From positions 2,666,001 through 2,730,000 of the forward strand of contig NZ_JAUSUT010000001.1 in assembly GCF_030814215.1 (NCBI RefSeq): a stretch of DNA of 64,000 nt, in the 5' to 3' direction. Below the pieces are notes generated by a model that ran no database searches, was not told the origin of the DNA, and saw only the letters and a list, made by a program, of their open reading frames with translations. The position numbers and the translations under genes are program-made. Below, piece by piece: positions 17,470-26,665 of the stretch (its first letter is position 1; every line of letters starts with the position of its first letter). The stretch is from Amycolatopsis thermophila. GTDB taxonomy: Bacteria > Actinomycetota > Actinomycetes > Mycobacteriales > Pseudonocardiaceae.

Positions 17470-17760
17470 ATGGAATCCACACCACAGAGCTGGCGCGTTC
17501 GCGCCCTCTGCCGGGACGCGGATCCGGATGAGCTGTTCGTGCGCGGCGCCGACCAGAACCGCGCCAAACTGGTCTGCATGGGATGCCCGGTGCGCACCGA
17601 ATGCCTGGCCGAGGCGCTGGACAACCGCATCAGTTTCGGCATCTGGGGCGGAATGACGGAACGGGAACGCCGCGCATTGCTGCGCCGCCGCCCGGATGTC
17701 GTTTCCTGGACCGAACTGCTCGATTCCGCGCGCAAGGACTTCGCGGAAGCGGCTTCTTAA
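17470..17760 (+). CDS. wblA: WhiB-family iron-sulfur regulator (WhiB4/WblA type)
   Basis: 96 residues from the ATG at 17470, chosen for its GAGGGGA ribosome site; an in-frame ATG at 17413 would add 19 residues. The four cluster ligands are in the family pattern: [10 protein letters not shown], then [11 protein letters not shown], spaced C-x29-C-x2-C-x5-C. The [12 protein letters not shown] turn and a basic C-terminal segment complete the WhiB fold. It holds a redox-sensitive 4Fe-4S cluster and controls transcription. Divergent from ponA2 and next to two ArsA-like genes, the context of WhiB4 (mycobacteria) and WblA (Streptomyces). Its stop overlaps the convergent ATPase stop by 3 bases. Confidence 0.93.
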   Translation: MESTPQSWRVRALCRDADPDELFVRGADQNRAKLVCMGCPVRTECLAEALDNRISFGIWGGMTERERRALLRRRPDVVSWTELLDSARKDFAEAAS

Positions 17761-18872
17761 GAAGCCAGGCGGTCGCCGATTTCCCGGAGTCCGCCGAGGT
17801 CGTGCACGTCGCTGGGGAGCGCGGGCACCTCGACCAGGGGGACTCCGGGGTGGGCGCGCGTGAAGCGCGCCAGCAGGCGCTTCTCCCGCTCGGCGAGCGC
17901 CACCCGGTCCGCGTGCAGCTGCAGCACTGCGGTGGCCAGCGGCGCGCTCGCCTCGAGCTTTTCGGCCGCGGACAGCGCCGCGGTGGACGACAGGTCGGCC
18001 AGCACCGGGTGCGTGCGGTTGGCGACGAGCCCGGCCAGCGGCATGTTCTCGCCGCCGAGCCGCTCCACGAAGTAGCTGGCCTCGCGCAGCGCGTCCGGCT
18101 CCGGCGAGGCCACCACCAGGAACGACGTGCCCTCCGACCGGAGCAGCTCGGCCGTTTTGCGGGCCCGTTCCCGGAACCCGCCGAACATGCTGTCGAAGGC
18201 CTGCATGAACGCGGACGCGTCGGCGAGCAGCTGGCCGCCGATGATCGTCGACACGGCCTTCGCGAAGATCGAGAACCCGGTGCTGACCACCTTGCGGATG
18301 CCCCAGCCGCCGGCTTTCGCCGGGCCGGTGAGCAGCCGGATCATGCGCCCGTCGAGCGCGCTGGACAGGCGGTTCGGCGCGTCCAGGAAGTCCAGCGCGG
18401 ACCGGCTCGGCGGGGTGTCCACGACGATGAGGTCCCACTCGTCGGTGGCCGCGAGCTGGCCCAGCTTCTCCATCGCCATGTACTCCTGGGTGCCGGAGAA
18501 CGACGTGGAAATGGTCTGGTAGAAGGGGTTCGCGAGGAGCGCCTCGGCGCGTTCCGGCCCGGCGTGGGTGCGCACCATGTCGTCGAAGGTGCGCCGCATG
18601 TCGAGCATCATCGCCCACAGCTCGCCCTTGGGCTCGAAGCCGGCGACCGACACCTGCCGCGGGTGGTTGCCCAGCTCGCGCAGCCCGAGCGCCTGCGCGA
18701 GCCGCCGCGCCGGGTCGATCGTGAGCACCACCGTCTGACGGCCGCGCTCGGCCGCCCGCAGCGCCAGCGCGGCCGCGGTGGTGGTCTTGCCCACCCCGCC
18801 CGAGCCGCAGCACACCACGATCCGGCTCTTCGGGTCGTCGATCAACGCGTCGATGTCGAGCCGCTCGGTCAT
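17757..18872 (-). CDS. ArsA/GET3-like ATPase, second of pair
   Basis: 371 residues from an ATG sharing one base with the upstream gene's stop (TGATG), so the pair is translationally coupled. A deviant Walker A ([15 protein letters not shown], about 20-34) and switch segments LTIDPARR and [14 protein letters not shown] place it in the ArsA/GET3 anion-transporting ATPase family. This is the Rv3679/Rv3680-type pair; the mycobacterial proteins are soluble ATPases linked to stress tolerance. No arsenite transporter is nearby, so arsenic export is unlikely. A heterodimer with its neighbour is inferred from coupling and family precedent. Confidence 0.88.
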   Translation of the reverse strand: MTERLDIDALIDDPKSRIVVCCGSGGVGKTTTAAALALRAAERGRQTVVLTIDPARRLAQALGLRELGNHPRQVSVAGFEPKGELWAMMLDMRRTFDDMVRTHAGPERAEALLANPFYQTISTSFSGTQEYMAMEKLGQLAATDEWDLIVVDTPPSRSALDFLDAPNRLSSALDGRMIRLLTGPAKAGGWGIRKVVSTGFSIFAKAVSTIIGGQLLADASAFMQAFDSMFGGFRERARKTAELLRSEGTSFLVVASPEPDALREASYFVERLGGENMPLAGLVANRTHPVLADLSSTAALSAAEKLEASAPLATAVLQLHADRVALAEREKRLLARFTRAHPGVPLVEVPALPSDVHDLGGLREIGDRLAS

Positions 18873-19876
18873 CAGCGCACTCCCTGGTCGGTCAGCGACT
18901 CGGCGAGGTCGTAGAGCGCGGCGAGGTCGATGCCGCCGGACTCCTCCGGCAGCTCCAGCGTCGGCAGGTCCGCCTCGGCGAGCTGTTCCCGTGCCCGCTG
19001 CTCGGCCGCGACGCGGATGGCGTGCTCGACCGTCTCCGCGACGAGCGCGTCGAGCGTCGCGTCCGGCAGTTCGAGCCCGGCCGTGGCCAGGCCGCTGCGC
19101 ACGCGCGAGGCGTCCACCCGCCCGTCCGCGGCGGGCGTGATCGAGCGGGCGGGCAGCCGCGGCGGCCGCACCCGGTTGACCAGCACCGCGCCCGGCCGCA
19201 GGTCCGCGCCGTCCAGTTCGGCGACCGCCTCGACGGTTTCCCGCACCGGCATCTCCTCCAGGAGGGTGACCAGGTGGATCACGGTCTCCTCGGAGTGCAG
19301 CAGCCGCACCACGCCCTCGGCCTGGCCGCGGATCGGGCCGGCCTTCGCCAGGTCGGTCAGCGCCTTGGTGACGTCGAGGAACTTGACCACGCGGCCGGTC
19401 GGCGGCGCGTCGACCACGACGGCGTCGTAGACGTGCCTGCCGTCCGGGCCGGTCCGGCCGACGCACTCCTTGATCTTGCCGGTGAGCAGGACGTCCCGCA
19501 GGCCCGGCGCGAGCGTGGTGGCGAACTCGATCGCGCCCATCCGCCGCAGCGTCCGGCCCGCGAAGCCCAGGTTGTAGAACATCTCGAAGTACTCGAGCAG
19601 CGCCGCTTCGACGTCGATGTGCAGCGCCCGCAGCTCGCCGCCGCCGGGCACGCCCGCGATCCGTTGCTCGGCGTAGGGCAGCGGCTCGGTGTCGAACAGC
19701 TGCGCGAACCCCTGCCTGCCTTCGACCTCGACGAGCAGCACGCGCCGTCCGTGGCTGGCCAGCGCGATGCCGAGGGCCGCGGCCATGGTCGTCTTGCCGG
19801 TGCCGCCCTTGCCGGTGACGAAGTGCAACCGGGCGCGGGCGAGCTCGTCGGTCCATCCGGCCAGGGGTGTGCTCAC
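18872..19876 (-). CDS. ArsA/GET3-like ATPase, first of pair
   Basis: 334 residues from the GTG at 19876 ([19 protein letters not shown]). Walker A reads [16 protein letters not shown] (about 19-34), followed by [15 protein letters not shown] and the switch II-like [15 protein letters not shown]. Shorter than its partner and divergent from it, as in the conserved gene pair of other actinobacteria. Translation of the second ATPase is coupled through a one-base overlap. The start lies 71 bases from the divergent DUF4177 gene. Confidence 0.88.
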   Translation of the reverse strand: MSTPLAGWTDELARARLHFVTGKGGTGKTTMAAALGIALASHGRRVLLVEVEGRQGFAQLFDTEPLPYAEQRIAGVPGGGELRALHIDVEAALLEYFEMFYNLGFAGRTLRRMGAIEFATTLAPGLRDVLLTGKIKECVGRTGPDGRHVYDAVVVDAPPTGRVVKFLDVTKALTDLAKAGPIRGQAEGVVRLLHSEETVIHLVTLLEEMPVRETVEAVAELDGADLRPGAVLVNRVRPPRLPARSITPAADGRVDASRVRSGLATAGLELPDATLDALVAETVEHAIRVAAEQRAREQLAEADLPTLELPEESGGIDLAALYDLAESLTDQGVR

Positions 19877-19947
19877 ACGATCCAGCGTAAATGAGCGATC
19901 ACGCCGCCGCCGCGAGGAGAGCTTCACACCACCACTAGATTGGCCCC

Positions 19948-20109
19948 ATGAGCGCCACGAAGTGGGAGTACGCCACCGTTCCGCTGCTGATCCACGCGAC
20001 CAAGCAGATCCTCGACCAGTGGGGTGAGGACGGCTGGGAGCTGGTCACGGTGCTGCCGAACCCGAGCGGGGAGCAGCACGTCGCCTACCTCAAGCGGGTC
20101 AAGGCATGA
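19948..20109 (+). CDS. DUF4177-family small protein
   Basis: 53 residues: begins MSATKWEYATVPLLIHATKQ and continues with a WGEDGWELV strand-turn and an acidic/aromatic end (HVAYLKRVKA). The KWEYA...GWELV arrangement is the hallmark of DUF4177, a one-domain fold of unknown role found at this exact position (Rv3678A type) in related genomes. No signal peptide. It is followed 85 bases later by ridA, which has its own strong ribosome site. Confidence 0.85.
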   Translation: MSATKWEYATVPLLIHATKQILDQWGEDGWELVTVLPNPSGEQHVAYLKRVKA

Positions 20110-20194
20110 GCGAGCTCGCGAGCGAATCACCGAGTGCCGTGCCCGCCGGCGTGGTGACACTGCCGCGGCTTGCCGCGTCCGGAGAGGAGGCGGC

Positions 20195-20650
20195 ATGAGC
20201 TGGGGCGACCGCCTGGCCGAACTCGGGATCGAGCTGCCGGGCGTCGCCGCTCCGGTGGCCGCGTACGTGCCGGCCGTGCGCAGTGGCTCGCAGGTGTACA
20301 CCTCGGGCCAGCTGCCGTTCGTCGAGGGCAAGCTCGCCGCGACCGGCAAGGTCGGCGCCGAGGTAAGCCCCGAGGAGGCCAAGCGCTACGCCCGGACGGC
20401 GGCGCTGAACGCCCTCGCGGCCGTCGACTCGCTCGTCGGTCTCGAGTCGATCGTCCGGATCGTGAAGGTCGTCGGGTTCGTCGCGTCCGCCGAAGGGTTC
20501 ACCGGCCAGCCGGCCGTGATCAACGGCGCGTCGGAGCTGTTCGGCGAGATCTTCGGCGACGCGGGCGCGCACGCCCGCTCGGCGGTGGGTGTGGCCGAGC
20601 TGCCGCTGGGGGCACCGGTCGAGGTCGAACTGATTGTCGAGGTGAGCTGA
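20195..20650 (+). CDS. ridA: RidA family protein (YjgF/YER057c)
   Basis: 151 residues; ribosome site GGAGAGGAGG 4 bases before the ATG. The strand-helix pattern and signatures VYTSGQLPFVEGKLA (about 33-47), RTAALNALAAV and PAVINGASELFGEIFG are those of the long RidA branch (YjgH/YoaB-like; Rv3678c type). Classical RidA proteins hydrolyse reactive enamine/imine intermediates from PLP enzymes. The archetypal catalytic Arg region (R of the RSAVGVAELP segment, about 130) is present. The next gene starts directly after the TGA with no gap. Confidence 0.9.
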   Translation: MSWGDRLAELGIELPGVAAPVAAYVPAVRSGSQVYTSGQLPFVEGKLAATGKVGAEVSPEEAKRYARTAALNALAAVDSLVGLESIVRIVKVVGFVASAEGFTGQPAVINGASELFGEIFGDAGAHARSAVGVAELPLGAPVEVELIVEVS

Positions 20651-21283
20651 ATGGACGCCCACAAGGACCCCGATATCGAATCCTCGTGTCACGAGCTGCT
20701 GCTGCGGCTGGCCGGGCGCATGCCCGACCGGCTGCTGTGGCGCTACCGCGACTGGCTGGGTGAGGGCGCGATGTCGACCCTGGCTCGAACGTTGCCGCGC
20801 ACGCTGCTCAAGCACGACATCGATCTCGACCAGCCGGAGTATCGCCTGCTCGTGGCCGGGCTCGTGCCGCACGGCGCGGACTGGCACCAGGTGAGTTCCA
20901 CCCTGGGGGTGGACGAGGTCGGCGAGAACCGGTACACATTCACCCCGAGTGCACCCGATCAGGTGAACTCGGTTGACTCGGTGTCCGCGCTGGTCCACGC
21001 CACCCTGCGGGGGCGGCCGGATGTCGGTGAGGTGCGGCAGAGCTGGCGTCAGCGCACGGGGGAGGAATCCAAGCGCGTGCTGCTGATCACAGCCCTGTCG
21101 GGACTGCCGAGGCTGACCGGGGAGCTGCAGCGGGTCCTGCGGGTGCTGGGGGACGAGGAACCCAGCGTCGAGGTGCTGCCGCCGCGGTTCGAGCTGCCGG
21201 AGTACCACCGCGCGGCACTGGCGAGCTCGGAGCTCGTCTGCGTCGGAGCGGTGGACACCGGGCACCGGCTCGTCGCCGCGTAA
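20651..21283 (+). CDS. Hypothetical protein, paralog A of a tandem pair
   Basis: 210 residues, ATG immediately after the ridA stop, so translationally coupled. Not recognised. The N-terminus holds a helical SSCHELLLRLAGRMPDRLL segment matching HNLLLGLAGRLDDSLL of the next gene; it continues WRYRDWLGEGAMSTLARTLPR. A central stretch carries VLLITALSGLPRLTGEL and a polar core. No membrane helix, signal peptide or known catalytic motif. It lies between ridA and the NUDIX/MBL genes, a gap that is empty in the mycobacterial order, so it looks like a lineage-specific addition working with this operon. Confidence 0.75.
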   Translation: MDAHKDPDIESSCHELLLRLAGRMPDRLLWRYRDWLGEGAMSTLARTLPRTLLKHDIDLDQPEYRLLVAGLVPHGADWHQVSSTLGVDEVGENRYTFTPSAPDQVNSVDSVSALVHATLRGRPDVGEVRQSWRQRTGEESKRVLLITALSGLPRLTGELQRVLRVLGDEEPSVEVLPPRFELPEYHRAALASSELVCVGAVDTGHRLVAA

Positions 21284-21317
21284 CGGCACTCCTGCCGAGC
21301 TGGAGGGAGAGAGCGAG

Positions 21318-22469
21318 ATGGTGGACGTCCACGACGGGATCGCGGGCGACGGGTTCGCGGTGCCGTTGCGGCTGCACAACCTGTTGCTCGGGCTGGCCGG
21401 CCGGCTGGACGACAGCCTGCTGTCGGAGGCGCGCGAGCTGATCGCGCGAGCGCGCCTCGACGAGGCCGCCGAACTGACGACCGGCGCGCTGATCGCGGGC
21501 CGGCTGCCGGTCCGCGAGGCGGAACGGCACGAGCTGGCCCTGGTGCTGGAGCTGACCAGGTCCGACGCGACGCTCGCCGACCAGCTGACGGTGAACGACC
21601 CGGAGGCCGAAACCGGCGTCCTGCACCGCTTCACCGGCGACAACCAGCCCGAACACGGCATCGCCGACGCGCTCGACCGCACCCTCCAGGTGCTGCCGGA
21701 CCTGCGCTCGGTGCACGCGGTGTGGCGCAACACACCGGCCGGCAGCGTGCCTGGGCCGCTGCCGCAGCGCGTGGTGCTCGTGGAGATCGGACCGGAGGGC
21801 AACCCGCCGGCCGCGGCGTACCGCATCGACGCCGCGCTGCGCCGGTCCGGGATCCGGTCGGTCGTCGAGGTCACCGGTCCGACCACCGAGCGGTCCCGCT
21901 ACCACGAGCAGGCGCTCAACGCGGCCACCGCGGTCTGGCTCTCCGGCGGTGCCGTGCCCTCGTCCGCCCCCTCGGCGCCGGCGCAGCGCCAGGGCTCCGG
22001 CCGTCATGTGGCGAACGCCTCGATCGCGGCCGGGGACGAGCCCGAGGAGCCCGAACCCCCGGCGGAGGACACGACTGCCGCGGTGACCGAAGACACACCC
22101 GCAGAGCCCGAGGTCCAGAGCGGGCCCGGTCACCTGTTCAAACCGGACGCACCCCAGCCGTCCCGGGCGGAGGCCACCATGGACATGACGTCCGAGGAGG
22201 TCGCGCAGCTGCGGGCGCAGCTGGCCAAGGAGGACGGCGAAAAGCCCAGGGCAGTGGCGTCCGCGACGATCGGGCCGGGCGAGGTGATCGAGATCCCGGA
22301 GCTCGACCTGAACGACCCGCAGCTGTCCGAACGCGACCGCCAGCTGCTGCGCGAGCTGCACGCCGAGCTCGCCGAGCGGGAGCGCGCCGAGGCCGCCAAG
22401 GTCCGCGCCAACGGGGTCAGCCGGTCCGAGGACGACCCGCGCTGGGTCGACGGCTTCTCCGGTTCCTGA
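21318..22469 (+). CDS. Hypothetical protein, paralog B with long acidic linker
   Basis: 383 residues; GGAGGGAG ribosome site. Residues about 15-190 are paralogous to the preceding gene (HNLLLGLAGRLDDSLL near the start; HRFTGDNQPEHGIADALDRT and VVLVEIGPEGNPPAAAYRID in the core). After about residue 210 it becomes a Pro/Glu/Ala-rich low-complexity linker, then ends in a charged helix rich in Glu/Arg (ERDRQLLRELHAELAERERA). No membrane segment. The globular-linker-helix layout resembles a scaffold or adaptor, but this is speculation. Likely cotranscribed with ridA upstream; the NUDIX gene follows. Confidence 0.72.
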   Translation: MVDVHDGIAGDGFAVPLRLHNLLLGLAGRLDDSLLSEARELIARARLDEAAELTTGALIAGRLPVREAERHELALVLELTRSDATLADQLTVNDPEAETGVLHRFTGDNQPEHGIADALDRTLQVLPDLRSVHAVWRNTPAGSVPGPLPQRVVLVEIGPEGNPPAAAYRIDAALRRSGIRSVVEVTGPTTERSRYHEQALNAATAVWLSGGAVPSSAPSAPAQRQGSGRHVANASIAAGDEPEEPEPPAEDTTAAVTEDTPAEPEVQSGPGHLFKPDAPQPSRAEATMDMTSEEVAQLRAQLAKEDGEKPRAVASATIGPGEVIEIPELDLNDPQLSERDRQLLRELHAELAERERAEAAKVRANGVSRSEDDPRWVDGFSGS

Positions 22470-22523
22470 TTAACACGTAAGTTGCCGTGTGTGGTGCAAC
22501 TTGATTTTCGAATCCCGGGAAGC

Positions 22524-23288
22524 ATGAACTTCTCCGTCGCGGAGCCGGCCGAACCGGCCGTGCCCCGCGACGCGGCCACGGTGCTGTTGCTGCGGGACGG
22601 CGTGGACGGTCTGGAAGTCTTCCTGCAGCGGCGCGTGGCCGCCATGGCGTTCGCCGCGGGCATGACGGTCTTCCCCGGTGGCGGGGTGGACCAGCGCGAC
22701 GCCGACGCGACGATCGCCTGGGCCGGCCCGCCGGCCGCCGACTGGGCGGGCTGGTTCAACGGGACCGAGCAGATCGCCCGCGCACTGGTGTGTGCGGCCG
22801 TGCGGGAGACGTTCGAGGAGTCCGGCGTGCTGCTCGCCGGCACCGCCGAGGACGTCGTCACCGACACCGCGAAGTACTCCGATGCCCGGGACGCGCTGGT
22901 GTCCCGTGAACTGTCGCTCGCCGACTTCCTGTCCCGCGAAGGGCTCACGCTGCGTTCGGACCTGCTGCGCCCGTGGGCGCACTGGATCACCCCGGTGCAG
23001 GAGAAGCGCCGCTACGACACCCGGTTCTTCGCCGCGATCCTGCCCGAGGGGCAGGACGCCGACGGCAAGACCACCGAGGCGGAGTCCTCCGGGTGGCAGC
23101 GCCCGGCCGACGCGCTGGCCGACGCCGAGGCGGGCCGCAGCACCCTGATGCCGCCGACCTGGTACACCCTCTCCGAGCTGGCCGCCTTCGACACGGCCGC
23201 CGAGGCGCTGGCCGCCGAGCGCACGGTCGAGGCGATCATCCCCAAGCTCATCCGCGACGGCGACGAGATCCGGGTGGTCGTGGAATGA
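22524..23288 (+). CDS. NUDIX hydrolase (NUDT19-like)
   Basis: 254 residues from ATG 22524; upstream GTGs at 22491/22494 or a TTG are possible, so the start is uncertain. The family's interrupted Nudix box is present: FPGGGVDQRDADA (about 51), then a large insertion before REtFEESGVLL (residues about 92-103), the hallmark of the NUDT19 group with split Nudix motif. It would hydrolyse a nucleoside-diphosphate-linked substrate such as a CoA ester. Its TGA overlaps the ATG of the MBL hydrolase (ATGA), so the two are coupled. Confidence 0.85.
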   Translation: MNFSVAEPAEPAVPRDAATVLLLRDGVDGLEVFLQRRVAAMAFAAGMTVFPGGGVDQRDADATIAWAGPPAADWAGWFNGTEQIARALVCAAVRETFEESGVLLAGTAEDVVTDTAKYSDARDALVSRELSLADFLSREGLTLRSDLLRPWAHWITPVQEKRRYDTRFFAAILPEGQDADGKTTEAESSGWQRPADALADAEAGRSTLMPPTWYTLSELAAFDTAAEALAAERTVEAIIPKLIRDGDEIRVVVE

Positions 23289-24055
23289 CGCACCCCGCCT
23301 ACGGCGTCCGCCGGGAGGTCTCGCCGACCGCGTCGGTGATCCTGGAGAACAACCCGTCCACCATGACCCTGGACGGCACGAACACGTGGATCCTGCGAGC
23401 GCCCGGTGCGCCCGGGTGCGTGATCGTCGACCCGGGCTACGAGGACCTCGACCACCTGCGGCTGCTCACCGAGCAGGGCCCGGTCGCCCTGATCCTGCTG
23501 ACGCACCACCACCCCGACCACACCGAGGGCGCGCCGTGGCTGGCCGAGCGGGTGCAGGCGCCGGTGCGGGCCTTCGACGCGGCGCTGTGCCGGGATGCCG
23601 AGCCGTTCGCCGACGGTGACGTGATCTCCGCGGCGGGCCTGGACATCGAGGTCGTGCACACCCCCGGTCACACCGCCGACTCGGTGTGCCTGCGGATCGG
23701 CGACCAGGTGCTGACCGGCGACACGATCCTGGGCCGCGGCACGACGGTGCTGACCGACCTCGGTTCGTACCTGGGCTCGCTGCGGAAGCTGATCGAGCTG
23801 CCGGCCGGCCTGCTCGCGCTGCCCGGTCACGGCCCGGAGATGGCCGACCTCCGGGCGGTCGCCCAGCAGTACCTGGACCACCGCGAGCAGCGGCTCGACC
23901 AGGTCCGCCGGGCTCTCGAGCAGCTCGGCCCGGACGCCACCGCGCGGCAGGTGGTCGAGATCGTCTACGCCGACGTCGACCGTGCACTGTGGACACCCGC
24001 GGAGCACAGCGTCAACGCGCAGATGCAGTACCTGCGGTCCATCCGGACTCGGTGA
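23285..24055 (+). CDS. MBL-fold hydrolase (LACTB2-like)
   Basis: 256 residues, ATG overlapping the NUDIX stop by 4 bases. The metal site HHHPDHTEGAP (about 75-85), later GHTADSVC and the GHGPEM His complete the metallo-beta-lactamase fold of the Rv3677c/LACTB2 group, often RNA or thioester hydrolases. The N-terminus (LENNPSTMTLDGTNTWIL) is the group's signature. Cytosolic. The convergent MFS gene ends 44 bases downstream. Confidence 0.9.
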   Translation: MTHPAYGVRREVSPTASVILENNPSTMTLDGTNTWILRAPGAPGCVIVDPGYEDLDHLRLLTEQGPVALILLTHHHPDHTEGAPWLAERVQAPVRAFDAALCRDAEPFADGDVISAAGLDIEVVHTPGHTADSVCLRIGDQVLTGDTILGRGTTVLTDLGSYLGSLRKLIELPAGLLALPGHGPEMADLRAVAQQYLDHREQRLDQVRRALEQLGPDATARQVVEIVYADVDRALWTPAEHSVNAQMQYLRSIRTR

Positions 24056-24098
24056 GGCCGGCCCGGCTCGATGGCCACTCCGGCGTGCCATCGGCGCG

Positions 24099-25316
24099 CT
24101 AGGAGACCAGGACCTGCTCCCGCGGTGCCTTCACGGTGCCGCGCAGCAGGTACACGACCGCGGCGATCACCAGCGCCGCGGCGGTCGCGGTCAGGAAGGC
24201 CGCCGACGGACCGGCGTGCTCGACCAGGTAGCCGCTGACGGACTGGCCGAACGCCAGGCCCAGCGTCACCGCGGTCAGCACCCATCCGAAGGCCTCGGCG
24301 GCGGTGCCCTTCGGCGCGACGAGCTCGATCGCCGCCGAGTGCGTCGCCGACTGCGGTGTGATCAGGGCACCGGCCGCGAGCATCGCCAGCGCGAGCCCCC
24401 ACAGCGTGGACGGCCAGGCCAGCAACGCCACGAGCACGCCGAACCCGGCCAGCAGCGCGGGCAGGCGCAACGGCATCTCCCGCGGCCACGGCCGAAGGCT
24501 GTACGCCACCCCGAACGCGACCGAGCTGACCGACCACACCGACAGCAGCACGCCACCGAGCGCCGGTTCCCCGGCCTCGGTGGCCGCGGCGGGCACGGCG
24601 ACCTCGACGAACCCGATCACCACGCCGAACCCGAGCGCGGCCAGCGCGAGCGTGCGCATGCCCGGGCTGCTCAGCGCGCCCAGCAGCGAGCGGTGCGTCT
24701 CGCCCGCCGGTCCCCACGCCCGCACGGCCGGGCTCAGCGCGAACAGGACCGCACCGGTGACCATGCACGCGCCGCCCGCGACCATCCCGGTGCCCGGCCA
24801 CGGCGCCGCGACCAGCAGGCCGGCCACGCCGGGGCCGAGGATGAAGAAGACCTCCATGCTGATGGCCTCGTAGGCGTAGGCGGCGTTGCGCGCGTTCACG
24901 TCCGGCACCAGCCGTCCCCACAGGGCCCGCGACGCCGACCCGACCATCGGTTCGGTGATGCCGATGCCGAAGGACAGCAGCACGAGCAGCCCGGTCGCGG
25001 CGTGGGCCTCGATCGCCAGCGCGAGGGTCACCAGGATCACCGCGAACAACGCCGCCGAGGTCAGCAGCGGGCGGGTCGGCCCGAAGCGGTCGATGAGCCT
25101 GCCCTGCACCACCGACCCCACCGCGACGCCGACGAGCGAGCTCGCCGACACCAGCCCCGCGACCGCGAACGACCCCATCTCCTGCTGCACGAACAGGAGC
25201 GCGGAGAGCCCGATCATCGCGATCGGCAGGCGGGCCAGGATGGACGCGACCATCGGGCGGGTCGCGCCCGGCGTGGTCAGGGCAGCGCGGTAGTCGGCGA
25301 GAGACGTCTGGGACAC
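24099..25316 (-). CDS. MFS transporter with palindromic promoter site
   Basis: 405 residues from a GTG at 25316, with about 12 membrane helices. Motif A-like GRLIDRFGPTRPLL follows helix 2. It resembles small multidrug or sugar-efflux MFS members; substrate unknown. It is inserted between the MBL gene and crp, where the mycobacterial order has neither. A nearly symmetric TGGTAC/GTACCA operator region lies immediately upstream of its start, so it is probably under a repressor, though no regulator gene is adjacent. Confidence 0.87.
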   Translation of the reverse strand: MSQTSLADYRAALTTPGATRPMVASILARLPIAMIGLSALLFVQQEMGSFAVAGLVSASSLVGVAVGSVVQGRLIDRFGPTRPLLTSAALFAVILVTLALAIEAHAATGLLVLLSFGIGITEPMVGSASRALWGRLVPDVNARNAAYAYEAISMEVFFILGPGVAGLLVAAPWPGTGMVAGGACMVTGAVLFALSPAVRAWGPAGETHRSLLGALSSPGMRTLALAALGFGVVIGFVEVAVPAAATEAGEPALGGVLLSVWSVSSVAFGVAYSLRPWPREMPLRLPALLAGFGVLVALLAWPSTLWGLALAMLAAGALITPQSATHSAAIELVAPKGTAAEAFGWVLTAVTLGLAFGQSVSGYLVEHAGPSAAFLTATAAALVIAAVVYLLRGTVKAPREQVLVS

Positions 25317-25318
25317 GC

Positions 25319-25353
25319 GTACCAGTATGCCTCATTGTGGTACGGCGGTACCA
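25319..25353. promoter_or_regulatory. Putative operator, three GTACCA half-sites
   Basis: A perfect 16-base inverted repeat tggtacggcggtacca occupies 25338-25353, and a third half-site gtacca sits at 25319-25324, making a second, wider inverted pair. All lie within 40 bases of the MFS start codon. The arrangement suits a dimeric repressor such as a TetR or MarR protein; the regulator is not identifiable here. Confidence 0.6.
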
Positions 25354-25370
25354 GATATTTACCGCTGAGG

Positions 25371-25496
25371 TCACGGTCCGGTAACGACCGGAAATTTCTC
25401 CCCGAACCGACGCAACGAACCCGCAACGGGCGCGTCTGTGAGGGTGAACGGCCTTGAAGTTCGGGGTACGGGCCGTGGCAAGGTTGAAAGTGACAT
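25371..25496 (-). CDS. Possible 41-residue small protein
   Basis: An ATG at 25496 follows a good GGAGGGA ribosome site at ideal distance; the product begins MSLSTLPRPVPRTSRPFTL and ends EKFPVVTGP, with no membrane segment. It lies between crp (behind a terminator) and the divergent-control region of the MFS gene, 55 bases upstream of the latter on the same strand, so it could be a leader peptide or small protein. Only the ribosome site and open frame support it. Confidence 0.3.
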   Translation of the reverse strand: MSLSTLPRPVPRTSRPFTLTDAPVAGSLRRFGEKFPVVTGP

Positions 25497-25576
25497 ACAG
25501 CTCCCTCCGGCGAAGGGTCGGGGCCGGAACCGGAGGGCGGGGAGCGCGGTCTGTCGGGGGATGGCCCGCGCAAAGC

Positions 25577-25620
25577 AAAAGAACCGGTGCGCCACGTCGG
25601 GGGTGGCGCCCGGTTCTTTT
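25577..25620. terminator. Terminator downstream of crp
   Basis: Stem gaaccggtgcgccac (25581-25595) with gtggcgcccggttc (25603-25616), flanked by aaaa on the left and tttt on the right, so it can stop transcripts from both sides. It is about 105 bases past the crp stop. Confidence 0.8.
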
Positions 25621-25724
25621 GTCTGTGCTGTGCCTGTTTGTGCGGTGCCTGTTTGTTCAGGGGTCCTGCGCGGCGAAGTCCCAGACGCCCCCTTGACCGG
25701 GGCGCCTGGGAGCGGCTTCGCAGC

Positions 25725-26399
25725 TCAGCGAGCCCGTCGCGCGAGGCGCTCCGGGTCCAGGATCAGCACGCTCTTGCCTTCCAGGCGCAGCCAGCCGCGG
25801 TGCGCGAAGTCGGCCAGTGCCTTGTTCACGGTCTCCCGCGAGGCGCCGACGTACTGCGCGATCTCCTCCTGCGTCAGGTCGTGCGTGACCCGCAGGATGC
25901 CCGCCTCCTGGCTGCCGAACCGCTGCGCCAGCTGCAGCAGCGCGCGCGCCACGCGACCGGGAACGTCGGTGAAGATCAGCTCCGCGACCATGTTGTTCGT
26001 CCGGCGCAGCCTGCGGGCGATGACCCGCAGCAGCTGCTCGGCGATCTCCGGCCGGTTCGCGATCCACTTGCGCAGCGACGGCCGGTCCATCGACACCGCC
26101 CGCACCTCGGTGACCGTCGTCGCGGTCGAGGTGCGCGGGCCCGGGTCGAAGATCGACAGCTCCCCGAACATGTCCGAGGGGCCGGCGATCCACAGCAGGT
26201 TCTCCCGGCCGTCGGCCGACTTGCGGCCGATCTTCACCTTGCCGGACAGGATGATGTACAGCTTGTCGCCGGGCTCGCCCTCGGAGAAGATCACATGACC
26301 CCGCGGGAACTCCACGGTCTCCAGGGTCTGGGCGAGCGCCTCAGCCGCGGCCGGCTCCACCCCCTGGAAGATGCCCGCCCGGGCCAGGGTCTCGTCCAC
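25725..26399 (-). CDS. crp: Crp/Fnr-family cAMP receptor protein
   Basis: 224 residues from the GTG at 26399, identical in length to mycobacterial CRP and with a GAGGAGG site 6 bases upstream; the longer open frame is rejected for that reason. The cyclic-nucleotide domain shows [20 protein letters not shown] (about 40-59) and the phosphate-binding cassette [19 protein letters not shown] (about 79-97). A helix-turn-helix near 175-196 reads [20 protein letters not shown]. It is a global regulator binding cAMP. Flanking nth and a small membrane gene match the Rv3676 locus. Confidence 0.95.
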   Translation of the reverse strand: MDETLARAGIFQGVEPAAAEALAQTLETVEFPRGHVIFSEGEPGDKLYIILSGKVKIGRKSADGRENLLWIAGPSDMFGELSIFDPGPRTSTATTVTEVRAVSMDRPSLRKWIANRPEIAEQLLRVIARRLRRTNNMVAELIFTDVPGRVARALLQLAQRFGSQEAGILRVTHDLTQEEIAQYVGASRETVNKALADFAHRGWLRLEGKSVLILDPERLARRAR

Positions 26400-26665
26400 C
26401 TCGTGCCTCCTCGTCGGTGGCGACCGTTGTCCCGCGAGCCGGGGCGTGTCGCCGATCACTTGCGTGCAGTCTAGGCCGTTCGGACCAGATCGCCTCAGGG
26501 CACGCCGACGGCACGCCGATCACCGCCCGGCCGGGCGAGGGCGATCTCGCTCCGAGGGAACAGCCTAACCGCCGCTCGCAGCGCGTCCGCCGAGGGTGGC
26601 GGTGGGGCGACCGGCGGGACTGATCCTCGCTGAATCGGTCGAGGTGAGTAGGCCTGCGGACGGCG
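26400..26665. promoter_or_regulatory. crp upstream region
   Basis: 266 bases between the small membrane gene's end and the crp start on the same strand. No gene seen. It must hold the crp promoter, but no -10/-35 pair stands out. Confidence 0.35.

Noticed and set aside
17757-19876. Arsenite export by the ArsA-like pair.
   Set aside because: No arsB, arsC or arsR neighbour; the pair belongs to the conserved WhiB4 locus.
25438-26298. A 286-residue plus-strand frame overlapping crp.
   Set aside because: It is antisense to crp and the small 41-residue frame is the only candidate there with a ribosome site.
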